Below, in pieces: positions 9,903-17,585 of a stretch of 64,000 bases of DNA. Within the stretch, counting starts at the first letter, position 1, and each line of letters begins with the position of its first letter. The DNA is from Dokdonia sinensis. GTDB lineage: Bacteria; Bacteroidota; Bacteroidia; Flavobacteriales; Flavobacteriaceae. The notes under the pieces were generated by a model, which saw nothing but the letters and a program-made list of their open reading frames with translations, was not told where the DNA came from and made no database searches. The position numbers were made by a program, and so were the translations under genes. The stretch covers positions 1 to 64,000 of the forward strand of contig NZ_REFV01000016.1 in assembly GCF_003688895.1 (NCBI RefSeq), written 5' to 3'.

Positions 9903-9916
9903 GCTTTCGCGAAAGC
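9903..9916. repeat. Dispersed palindrome GCTTTCGCGAAAGC
   Basis: Perfect copy between the first adaptor gene and tolC, beside a terminator hairpin. Confidence 0.9.
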
Positions 9917-9930
9917 GTAAAACCAAAGAA

Positions 9931-9952
9931 AAACGCCTCCTAAGAAGCGTTT
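9931..9952 (-). terminator. Intrinsic terminator after first adaptor gene
   Basis: On the minus strand AAACGC...GCGTTT closes a hairpin followed by a T-rich run. It lies 10 nt after the adaptor stop and would split the efflux cluster into two transcripts. Confidence 0.65.
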
Positions 9953-9961
9953 ATATTTCCC

Positions 9962-11128
9962 TTAGCCTCTACCGCCGAAGCCTGTAGGAGCCTTAATTTG
10001 ATTCCAGACCTTGATCTTATCATCTTTAGTAATACCACTTTTTACCTCGACAAAAATACCGTTACTCACGCCCATCTCAATATCACGACGTTCAAATTGC
10101 TGGTCACCTATCTCCACCTCTACAAAAGGTTTTTTGGTTTTTGGGTCATACTGTACTACCGCTTCCTTAACGGCCAGAACATCTTCTGCCTTTTGAAGAA
10201 TGATACTCGCATTTGCACTTAGTCCTGCACGTATGAATGTGGTAGAATCTGTCTTTTTAAGCGTCCCTTTAATTTCAAACTGGATGGCACCATTTTCGGC
10301 AACGCCTTTTGGAGCGATGTAATCTAGTGTTGCGTCAAAGGTTTTATTCTCTATTGCACCCACCGTAATTTCTAGTGGGAGATCCTCTTTAATCTTTCCT
10401 ACCTCACTCTCATCTACTTTACCTTCAAAAATCATCTTATCTACATCAGCAAGCGTGGCGACGGTCGTACCATCATTAAAGTTATTTGCCTCAATCACTT
10501 GATTCCCTGCTTTAACGGGTACGTCCAGAATCATCCCAGTAATGGTAGAACGTATCTGTGTGGTTGCAGCATTTCCTAAACCGCTTGTAGTTCCTGTCTT
10601 TATGATATCATAGTTCTGCGCAGCACTAGTATAATTTACCTGTTCTTGCTTCACACGTTGCTCTGCTTGATTGTAAGAATTCTGAATACCATCAAAATCA
10701 TTTGCCGATATAACTCCTTTTTCAAAAAGGGCTTTCTGGCGATCATAAATACTCTTCTGATTTTCAAAAGCTAACTTTGCGGTTTCAACGGCCGTTCTTG
10801 CAGCTGCAATATTATTTTTTGCATTTGTAAGAGAAGATACATTAGGCACTACTTCTATTTGGGCAATGAGGTCACCTGATTTAATATTATCGCCAGCCTC
10901 TACATAAATTTCTTTGATGATTCCTGAGATATTTGGCTTGATTAGGACCTCTTCTTTAGGGACTATGCTTCCCGTTGCCACAGTTTTTCTAACAATGGTT
11001 TGAATACTCGCTTGCTCCGTATCATAAACTACGGGATCTTGTTTATCCTTGAGCCATAAATATCGTATCCCAAAAAGGAAGGCTACGACTATAAATAATA
11101 AGAAAATGATGGTTCCGGTTCTTTTCAT
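9962..11128 (-). CDS. HlyD/MacA-type efflux periplasmic adaptor (first adaptor)
   Basis: A 388-residue membrane-fusion protein with an N-terminal anchor (residues 5-25), a lipoyl-like segment (IKPNISGIIKEIYVEAGDNIKSGDLIAQIEV), a coiled-coil hairpin (about 80-165, KALFEKGVISANDFDGIQNSYNQAEQR) and C-terminal beta domains, ending GGRG. It directly follows two MacB-type permeases and is the natural MacA partner for them. It shares about the same architecture as the second adaptor 1.5 kb downstream but is clearly diverged. A terminator follows its stop. Confidence 0.88.
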   Translation of the reverse strand: MKRTGTIIFLLFIVVAFLFGIRYLWLKDKQDPVVYDTEQASIQTIVRKTVATGSIVPKEEVLIKPNISGIIKEIYVEAGDNIKSGDLIAQIEVVPNVSSLTNAKNNIAAARTAVETAKLAFENQKSIYDRQKALFEKGVISANDFDGIQNSYNQAEQRVKQEQVNYTSAAQNYDIIKTGTTSGLGNAATTQIRSTITGMILDVPVKAGNQVIEANNFNDGTTVATLADVDKMIFEGKVDESEVGKIKEDLPLEITVGAIENKTFDATLDYIAPKGVAENGAIQFEIKGTLKKTDSTTFIRAGLSANASIILQKAEDVLAVKEAVVQYDPKTKKPFVEVEIGDQQFERRDIEMGVSNGIFVEVKSGITKDDKIKVWNQIKAPTGFGGRG

Positions 11129-11162
11129 TGTATTCTATTTTCTATTGATTGATTTTTCTACT

Positions 11163-12422
11163 TTATTCTATGCGCAAAGCGTCTATAGGTTTTATTTGTG
11201 TGGCCTTTACAGCAGGTATTAATCCAGCAAGTAATCCAGCAACTATAAGTATTCCGAGCGCAACTAGTGCTACGGTAACGTTTACTGAGGGATTTGCAAA
11301 GTTCTCCACTGCTCCCGATGGTCCCAGCGCATAGTTCATCACCCAGATCACTCCAGAGGCCACTGCAATACCAAACATACCAGAGATTAATGTGAGTACC
11401 ATTGATTCTTGTAAAATTTGTGAACGCACGTTCCAAGGACTCGCGCCTAGAGCGCGGCGCACCCCTATTTCTTTAGTTCGCTCCTTTACCACTATGAGCA
11501 TTATATTAATAATCCCGATAACTCCAGAGAGCAGGATAAGACCTCCTACTATATATCCTACTAGCGTCAGGATATCAAAAAGCCCTGTGATACGCCCAAA
11601 TGCTTCTGCTCTATCAAAATTACCTACTGCTCGTTCGTCATCTGGGTGGATCGTGCGTTGGGTTTTTAATATTTCAATAATACGCGGTTTGAGCTCTGTA
11701 ATACTCGTTTCATCAAAAGCTGTCAGCGCAAAAAACCCAACATTATCACCGCGATTGAAAGCTTGTGAAAATGTGGTAAACGGAATAAATATCGTATTTG
11801 CCTCTTCTTCCTCATTCCCGTTGCTATTGGCCGCTTGAAAAACACCCACCACCATAAAATTCACTCCATTAATCTCGATATATTCTCCCACGGGCTCCTC
11901 TCCGTAATCAAATAAACCTTTTACTACATCCTTCCCAATCACTGCAATCTTACGTTTCTCCTCTATATCAGAATAGCTTAGAAAACGTCCTGCGGTAATA
12001 TCCATAGGTTCTTGTTCTATAAACTCTGGATAATCTCCAGACACACTAAAAGCACCGGTCTTTTCTTTGCGCGTCACATTATTTGCTCCTTGGTACCCAC
12101 CTAGCTGATTGCGTGGTGATATGATTTTAAGCTCTGGCACTTGTTCTCTTAACGCGGCCGCGTCGTCTATTTTTAACTGGACTCGTCGTCCTTTAGGCAA
12201 ACCTTTATACGGCTTAGAGGTACTTTGCCCCCAGATAAACATCGAGTTAGACGCAAAGTTTCCAAAGTCGGCAGAGACTCCTTTTCTTAAACCATTAGTC
12301 AGTGCCAGTAGCAATACTAATATCAGAATCCCCCAAAAGACACCAAAAGCCGTCAATAGCGTTCGGAACCTATTAGCATTCAATGCTTCTAATATTTCTG
12401 ACCAGCGTTCTTTGTTAAACAT
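11163..12422 (-). CDS. MacB-type ABC transporter permease (second)
   Basis: A 419-residue permease with one N-terminal transmembrane helix (about 20-42), a large periplasmic MacB_PCD-like domain (about 45-270) and three C-terminal helices of the FtsX type. The cytosolic motif ERTKEIGVRRALGASPWNVRSQILQE is diagnostic. MacB-type permeases transmit force to the periplasm rather than moving substrate through the inner membrane. The gene lacks its own ATPase domain; the separate ATPase at 13727 presumably serves it. It starts 67 nt after the first permease, with a dispersed palindrome in the gap. Confidence 0.9.
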   Translation of the reverse strand: MFNKERWSEILEALNANRFRTLLTAFGVFWGILILVLLLALTNGLRKGVSADFGNFASNSMFIWGQSTSKPYKGLPKGRRVQLKIDDAAALREQVPELKIISPRNQLGGYQGANNVTRKEKTGAFSVSGDYPEFIEQEPMDITAGRFLSYSDIEEKRKIAVIGKDVVKGLFDYGEEPVGEYIEINGVNFMVVGVFQAANSNGNEEEEANTIFIPFTTFSQAFNRGDNVGFFALTAFDETSITELKPRIIEILKTQRTIHPDDERAVGNFDRAEAFGRITGLFDILTLVGYIVGGLILLSGVIGIINIMLIVVKERTKEIGVRRALGASPWNVRSQILQESMVLTLISGMFGIAVASGVIWVMNYALGPSGAVENFANPSVNVTVALVALGILIVAGLLAGLIPAVKATQIKPIDALRIE

Positions 12423-12465
12423 TCACTTATGTATTAATCAATCTTTGTTGTATTCTCTTTTTTAC

Positions 12466-12479
12466 GCTTTCGCGAAAGC
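12466..12479. repeat. Dispersed palindrome GCTTTCGCGAAAGC
   Basis: Perfect copy in the 67-nt gap between the two permease genes. Confidence 0.9.
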
Positions 12480-12489
12480 GTACCCACCA

Positions 12490-13734
12490 CTATTCATCCC
12501 TTAAAGCCTCAATAGGTCTAATATTTGCCGCGCGCCGTGCTGGAAAATATCCTGCTAGCGCACCTGCGATAACAATAATCATTACAATAGTTATTGATGT
12601 TGCAAAATTTACTCGTGGGAATTTTATAAAATCACTATCAATAAGCGGACTTGCAATATTGAGCGCTATGACGCCAAGAAAGAGTCCTGAAAATCCAGCA
12701 ATGGCAGTTATAAAAATAGCCTCTTGTAAGATCATCCCAATGATAGAACTAGGTAATGCTCCTAATGCTTTACGTATTCCTATCTCTTTAGTCCGTTCTT
12801 TTACCACAATGAGCATGATATTACCTACACCCACCACTCCTGCGATAATGGTTCCAATCCCGATAAACCAAAACACAGCTGCAATGGTATCAATAAGGCT
12901 ATAAATTTTACGGGCCTCCTCTAAAGTGTTGTTTACCCGTACGGCACTCCTATCATCTGGAGCGATACTATATTTTGTTTTTATATCGTCTTCAAAACTT
13001 TTTGCGAGCGCCATAGACATTCCCACGGCTTCGTCAAAGTTATCTGACATTTTGATTGTATATGCCATTGACCGTATGCGATCACTACCATTAAATACTT
13101 GCTGTGCCGTAGGCAACGGAATAAAAACACGGGTCTCCTCTCGTTCCCCTCCAGGATCAGAATATACACCGACCACCTTAAAGTTTATGCCGAAGACCTG
13201 AATCATCTCTCCTACAGCATCTTCATTTTTAAATAAGTCTTGCTTGATTTGGTTCCCTATAATGGCAATCTTACGGGATTCGGCTACGTCGTCCTCATTA
13301 ATAAAACGCCCAGCAACCATTGAAGCATTTTCAATAAATTGTTGTTCGGGATGCGCGCCTTCTATACGGTAATTCCCGTTTTCTCTTTTGTATGTCACTT
13401 GACCACCCCAGATGTTATAAATACCTGTTTTGTATTCTATTTGGTCTTCATACTTCGTATTGATTCCCTCAAAGTCTGAATTATGCATTTGGATGTAGCG
13501 GCCTGAGTTCAGTCCTTTATATTCCTTTGTAGTTACACCTGTACGTATAAAAATTCTATTCGTAGCATCTTGCTCAAACTGGCTTTTTACACCATTCTGT
13601 ATACCATTACTGAAACCAATAAGAATGATAAGAATAAGTACTCCAGAGAATACGGAGACCATTGTTAAGAATGTCTGTAGCTTATTCTTTCCAAGTGTCT
13701 CAAATATTTCTTGCCAGCGTTCGATATCAAACAT
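12490..13734 (-). CDS. MacB-type ABC transporter permease (first)
   Basis: A 414-residue permease paralogous to the next gene. It has one N-terminal helix, a periplasmic MacB_PCD-like domain and three C-terminal helices with the FtsX motif ERTKEIGIRKALGALPSSIIGMILQE. It overlaps the ATPase gene by 8 nt, which indicates translational coupling. Two different half-permeases beside a single ATPase suggest a heterodimeric membrane part. Confidence 0.9.
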   Translation of the reverse strand: MFDIERWQEIFETLGKNKLQTFLTMVSVFSGVLILIILIGFSNGIQNGVKSQFEQDATNRIFIRTGVTTKEYKGLNSGRYIQMHNSDFEGINTKYEDQIEYKTGIYNIWGGQVTYKRENGNYRIEGAHPEQQFIENASMVAGRFINEDDVAESRKIAIIGNQIKQDLFKNEDAVGEMIQVFGINFKVVGVYSDPGGEREETRVFIPLPTAQQVFNGSDRIRSMAYTIKMSDNFDEAVGMSMALAKSFEDDIKTKYSIAPDDRSAVRVNNTLEEARKIYSLIDTIAAVFWFIGIGTIIAGVVGVGNIMLIVVKERTKEIGIRKALGALPSSIIGMILQEAIFITAIAGFSGLFLGVIALNIASPLIDSDFIKFPRVNFATSITIVMIIVIAGALAGYFPARRAANIRPIEALRDE

Positions 13735-14428
13735 GAGTACTGGCTTTTACTTGATTTACAAGAGTATCATCTATTATGCGCCCGTCCTTGAGATTTACGA
13801 TACGCTTTGTCATTTCGGCGATGTCCGGTTCGTGGGTTACGACCAGTATTGTTTTTCCCTCGTCGTTTATACCTTGTATCAGCTCCATTACTTCGTAGGA
13901 AGTTTTAGTATCTAGTGCTCCTGTAGGCTCATCTGCCAGGAGGACTTTTGGGTCGCTGGCAAGTGCTCTTGCAATGGCAACACGTTGTTTCTGACCACCA
14001 GATAGTTCGCTAGGTAAGTGATGTGCCCATTGTGCTAAACCCACTTTCTCAAGATAGTGCATTGCTTTATCCGTGCGTTCTGAGCGTTTTACGCCTTGAT
14101 AATACAAGGGCATCGAGACATTATCCAGCGCGTTTTTATAATTGATAAGGTTAAAGGATTGGAAAATAAAGCCCAAGAATTTATTTCTGTATTGTGCGGC
14201 AATTTTCTCATTCAGATTTTTAATGAGGACCCCATCTAAGTCATATGAACCTTCGTCTGCCTCATCCAGCATCCCGAGGATATTAAGTAACGTCGATTTT
14301 CCCGATCCCGAAGAGCCCATTATAGACACAAGTTCACCTTCCTTCACAGAAAAGTCAATTCCCTTAAGTACGTGCAGAGAATTACTCCCCATCTGGTACG
14401 ATTTATGCAAATTTTGTATCTCAATCAT
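13727..14428 (-). CDS. LolD/MacB-type ABC transporter ATP-binding protein
   Basis: A 233-residue nucleotide-binding subunit with Walker A GSSGSGKST (about residues 38-46), the signature LSGGQKQRVAIARAL, Walker B VLLADEPTGALD and the H-loop VVTHEPDIAE. It is the first gene of the minus-strand cluster and overlaps the first permease by 8 nt. In this family the ATPase drives MacB/FtsX-like permeases in efflux of antibiotics, peptides or lipids, or in lipoprotein release. The TolC and MacA neighbours favour efflux. Confidence 0.92.
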   Translation of the reverse strand: MIEIQNLHKSYQMGSNSLHVLKGIDFSVKEGELVSIMGSSGSGKSTLLNILGMLDEADEGSYDLDGVLIKNLNEKIAAQYRNKFLGFIFQSFNLINYKNALDNVSMPLYYQGVKRSERTDKAMHYLEKVGLAQWAHHLPSELSGGQKQRVAIARALASDPKVLLADEPTGALDTKTSYEVMELIQGINDEGKTILVVTHEPDIAEMTKRIVNLKDGRIIDDTLVNQVKASTHV

Positions 14429-14742
14429 AAACAGCGCTTTATCCAGACAATATTAGTTATGAATAACTCAAATTGTGTGAAATCCTTGTTAAGACTATGT
14501 GGAGGGACTTTTGGTTAGCTTTCGGTATAGTCACTATTATAGACTACTTTAGGAATATTCTGTTACAGGCTGAGGTGTTAGGATTTTGTTAAAATAAGGT
14601 GGGTGGTGTTTTTTACGCAACTTCGACTCCGCTCAGCACAAGTTTTGTGAAAGCAAATTCATACAACTTTCACAAAGTATTCTTAAATGAAAACCGAGGC
14701 TCTTCTTAATACGTAATTCTTGTATTAACGAAGTAAAAGAAC
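14429..14742. promoter_or_regulatory. Divergent intergenic region with two inverted repeats
   Basis: This 314-bp gap separates the divergent efflux operon and the His-rich/TonB gene pair. It holds a STSAQ-type Bacteroidota repeat core (CTTCGACTCCGCTCAG, 14621-14636) and an inverted repeat TTTGTGAAAG/CTTTCACAAA (14644-14676). A second inverted repeat, CTTCTTAATAC/GTATTAACGAAG (14702-14733), ends 9 nt before the proposed start codon. I see no clean -33/-7 pair, so the promoter positions are unknown. Confidence 0.5.
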
Positions 14743-15183
14743 CTGAAGCCACTAAATTTCATATCAACAATAACCCGCATTCTTGCCCTAGGAATTGCTG
14801 TAATCTATCTATTATCGCCAGTAAAAGAACATATTGTTTCTTTAGCTCACGAGATATCTCACGAACTCTCAGATGGAGCCCTGAGTCATCACCATCATGA
14901 CAGTGGTTCTAATCACCATCATATTGACAATCAACATACAGGCATCATACAGCACGAGCACCATTTCTTAAAACTGATTGAGGACATTACGCAAGGAATT
15001 AAAACTTCAGAACACAATGCCATTGCAAAAAACCAAATTATAATAGACAAGCATATTCCATCTCGGGATGATGCGATATACTTTACCACCTACATTACAG
15101 TTCGAAAAGGACAACACTGGAATTATCAAATGATTCCATACACCGCCATTACTGCCGTTCCCACTGCACCTCCACAAGTCTAG
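14743..15183 (+). CDS. His-rich small membrane-anchored protein, CTG start
   Basis: The frame from a stop at 14734 to TAG at 15181 is open and gives a 146-residue product if translation starts at CTG (KPLNFISTITRILALGIAV follows). No ATG, GTG or TTG start gives the conserved-looking N-terminus, so CTG is my choice. Residues about 5-25 are a membrane or signal segment. The middle is rich in histidine: HHHHDSGSNHHHIDNQH, then HEHH. The gene is 88 nt upstream of a TonB-dependent receptor. Clustered histidines suggest binding of Zn, Cu, Ni or Co, but this is inferred. I do not recognise a named family. The coding call rests on frame length, composition and context. Confidence 0.6.
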   Translation: MKPLNFISTITRILALGIAVIYLLSPVKEHIVSLAHEISHELSDGALSHHHHDSGSNHHHIDNQHTGIIQHEHHFLKLIEDITQGIKTSEHNAIAKNQIIIDKHIPSRDDAIYFTTYITVRKGQHWNYQMIPYTAITAVPTAPPQV

Positions 15184-15271
15184 AGATTCTTACAAAAATC
15201 ACCTTATCCATTTTTAAAAAATCGGATACATCTTGTGATGCTCATTTACTATATCTAAAACCTAAATCATT

Positions 15272-17497
15272 ATGAAAATCATACTTGGAGTACTTCTTGT
15301 GCTCCTTTTAAGTCCGCTTTATGGACAAAACTTAAGCGGAAATGTGGAAAATCCCAAAGGGCTACCCATAGAAAACGCAAACATTTTTAATAAAACTTCT
15401 GGACAGCACAATCATACAAATGCCACAGGTTACTTTAAGCTGGCGAATACAAAAGCTGGGGACTCCATTTATTTTTCTAGCCTGGGATATGAAACACTTC
15501 TGTTTCAACCTACGACAGAGGAGATAAATGGATCAGTAACAATTATACTTGTCCCTCAATCTTTGTCCTTAGATCAAGTTGTCCTTGTTTCTGAAATCAA
15601 TCAATTGAGCAGGATTGTAGATATAGACACTAAGGTCAACCCTGTAAAGTCATCACAAGAAATCCTGCGCAAAGTCCCTGGACTCATCATAGGTCAACAC
15701 GCTGGTGGCGGGAAGGCCGAGCAAATTTTCCTGCGTGGTTTTGACATAGACCACGGTACAGATCTCTCTCTAAATGTGGACGGAATGCCTGTAAATATGG
15801 TGTCGCACGCCCACGGGCAGGGGTACTCAGACCTGCACTTTATAATTCCAGAAACGATTGAGAATATCGAATTTGGCAAAGGTCCTTTTTATGCAGATTA
15901 CGGAAACTTTGACACTGCCGGGTTTATAAACTTGCAACTGCGCGACGCAGTAGATGATAATTACATAGCACTGGAAGCAGGGCAGTTTGATACCCAGCGA
16001 CTGGTGGGAATGTTTCCTGTACTTAAAAAGGAATACAGCTCGGCTTATCTGGCATCAGAAATTTATTTTACAGACGGTCCTGTGGAGTCCCCTCAAAACT
16101 TCAACAGGATAAATATTTTAGGGAAATATCTATACAACAAACCTGGTGAAGAAAAACTGGATATTACCGCCTCTCACTTTCAGAGTAAGTGGGACGCCTC
16201 TGGACAGATACCTCAACGCGCAGTGGATGCGGGGTTGATAACACGTTTTGGAGCGATAGACGATACTGAAGGTGGAGAGACCAGCCGTACCAACCTGACA
16301 TTAGATTACGATAAAAATTTAGGGGGAAACGATTCCTCTAAAACCAATGCTTTTGTCTCTCATTATGATTTTGAGCTGTACTCTAACTTTACTTTTTTTC
16401 TGGAAGACCCCGTAAATGGCGACCAGATTAGACAGAAGGAAGATCGCTACATCATCGGGGCTAGCACGGCTTTTGAGCGTAAGAATATAGACTTGGGAAC
16501 TTTTGATGTAGAATTTGAAACCGGGGTAGGCTTTAGATATGACGATGTAAATGATGTAGAGCTATCCCGTACCAAAAACAGAAGAGAGACGCTGGAGAAT
16601 CTTTCCTTTGGCGATGTGGATGAGCTTAACGGTTACGGTTACTTTAATGCCGAGTTTGAAACAGGAGATTGGAAATTTAATCCCGCCTTACGATTGGATT
16701 ATTTTAAGTTTGACTATGTAAATGATTTGAGCGAGACGTACGACAATCGTAGTGAGGACAAGGTGGCTTTCAGTCCTAAGTTTAATATTCTCTATACCCC
16801 TTCTCCTAAAACTCAATTTTTCTTAAAATCTGGAATAGGCTTTCACTCAAATGACACCCGTGTAGTAGTGGCAAACGAAGGTGAGGATATCTTACCAGCC
16901 GCTTATGGACTTGATTTAGGAACTATCATTAAACCTGTTGACAGGCTTGTCCTCAATGCTGCCGTATGGAGTTTGTTTTTAGAGCAAGAGTTTGTTTACG
17001 TAGGAGATGCTGGAATCGTGGAGCCTAGCGGAAAATCTAGAAGATTGGGTGCAGAGGTAGGCGCGAGATACCAGCTCAACGACTGGCTTTATGCGTACAG
17101 TGACGTAAATTACACGTATGCTCGTAGTACTGAAGAACCCGAAGGAGCAGATTTTATCCCGCTCGCGCCAGACCTAACTGCTTCTGGAGGCCTCATTGTA
17201 GATGACCTAGGCCCTTTTTCTGGCTCGATGGTGTATCGTTACGTAGATGACCGTCCAGCAAATGAGGACGACTCTATAAATGCTGAAGGTTATTTTATCA
17301 CAGACCTCAACCTAAACTATACGAGAGGAAGCTGGACGTATGGTATCATAATAGAAAATCTTTTTGATACCGAATGGAACGAAACCCAGTTTGCCACAGA
17401 AAGTAGACTCTTCAACGAGCCAGAACCTGTTGAGGAAATCCACTTTACGCCAGGAACACCTTTTTTCATTCGTGGGAAGGTTTCGGTGCGGTTTTAA
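15272..17497 (+). CDS. TonB-dependent receptor with N-terminal carboxypeptidase-like domain
   Basis: A 741-residue outer-membrane receptor. It has signal peptide MKIILGVLLVLLLSPLYGQ, a CarboxypepD_reg-like beta domain (about 20-105), a plug domain (about 120-230, with IFLRGFDIDHGTDLSLNVDG) and a 22-strand barrel ending in VSVRF with the usual C-terminal Phe. His-containing segments occur in the N-terminal domain (GQHNHTN) and the plug (MVSHAHGQGYSDLHF). The gene is co-oriented with the His-rich protein 88 nt upstream. This points to uptake of a transition metal or metal chelate, energised by TonB-ExbBD. The substrate is not determinable from sequence alone. Confidence 0.9.
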   Translation: MKIILGVLLVLLLSPLYGQNLSGNVENPKGLPIENANIFNKTSGQHNHTNATGYFKLANTKAGDSIYFSSLGYETLLFQPTTEEINGSVTIILVPQSLSLDQVVLVSEINQLSRIVDIDTKVNPVKSSQEILRKVPGLIIGQHAGGGKAEQIFLRGFDIDHGTDLSLNVDGMPVNMVSHAHGQGYSDLHFIIPETIENIEFGKGPFYADYGNFDTAGFINLQLRDAVDDNYIALEAGQFDTQRLVGMFPVLKKEYSSAYLASEIYFTDGPVESPQNFNRINILGKYLYNKPGEEKLDITASHFQSKWDASGQIPQRAVDAGLITRFGAIDDTEGGETSRTNLTLDYDKNLGGNDSSKTNAFVSHYDFELYSNFTFFLEDPVNGDQIRQKEDRYIIGASTAFERKNIDLGTFDVEFETGVGFRYDDVNDVELSRTKNRRETLENLSFGDVDELNGYGYFNAEFETGDWKFNPALRLDYFKFDYVNDLSETYDNRSEDKVAFSPKFNILYTPSPKTQFFLKSGIGFHSNDTRVVVANEGEDILPAAYGLDLGTIIKPVDRLVLNAAVWSLFLEQEFVYVGDAGIVEPSGKSRRLGAEVGARYQLNDWLYAYSDVNYTYARSTEEPEGADFIPLAPDLTASGGLIVDDLGPFSGSMVYRYVDDRPANEDDSINAEGYFITDLNLNYTRGSWTYGIIIENLFDTEWNETQFATESRLFNEPEPVEEIHFTPGTPFFIRGKVSVRF

Positions 17498-17520
17498 CAA
17501 CTGTTTATTTATAATTAGAG

Positions 17521-17556
17521 AAGGACATCCGTTTTTGAAGCAGATGTCCTTTTGTT
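17521..17556 (+). terminator. Terminator after TonB receptor
   Basis: AAGGACATC/GATGTCCTT stem with a 13-nt loop followed by TTGTTT. It lies 24 nt after the receptor stop, between convergent genes. Confidence 0.75.
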
Positions 17557-17559
17557 TAT

Positions 17560-17574
17560 GCTTCCGCGAAAGCG
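17560..17574. repeat. Dispersed palindrome, variant copy
   Basis: GCTTCCGCGAAAGCG between the convergent TonB receptor and histidine kinase genes, with one centre base changed (TTCC for TTTC). Confidence 0.6.
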
Positions 17575-17585
17575 TGTACCCAAAA

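Noticed and set aside
9903-9952. Palindrome plus hairpin as an attachment site
   Set aside because: No integrase and the same palindrome occurs throughout the window; the hairpin reads as a terminator.
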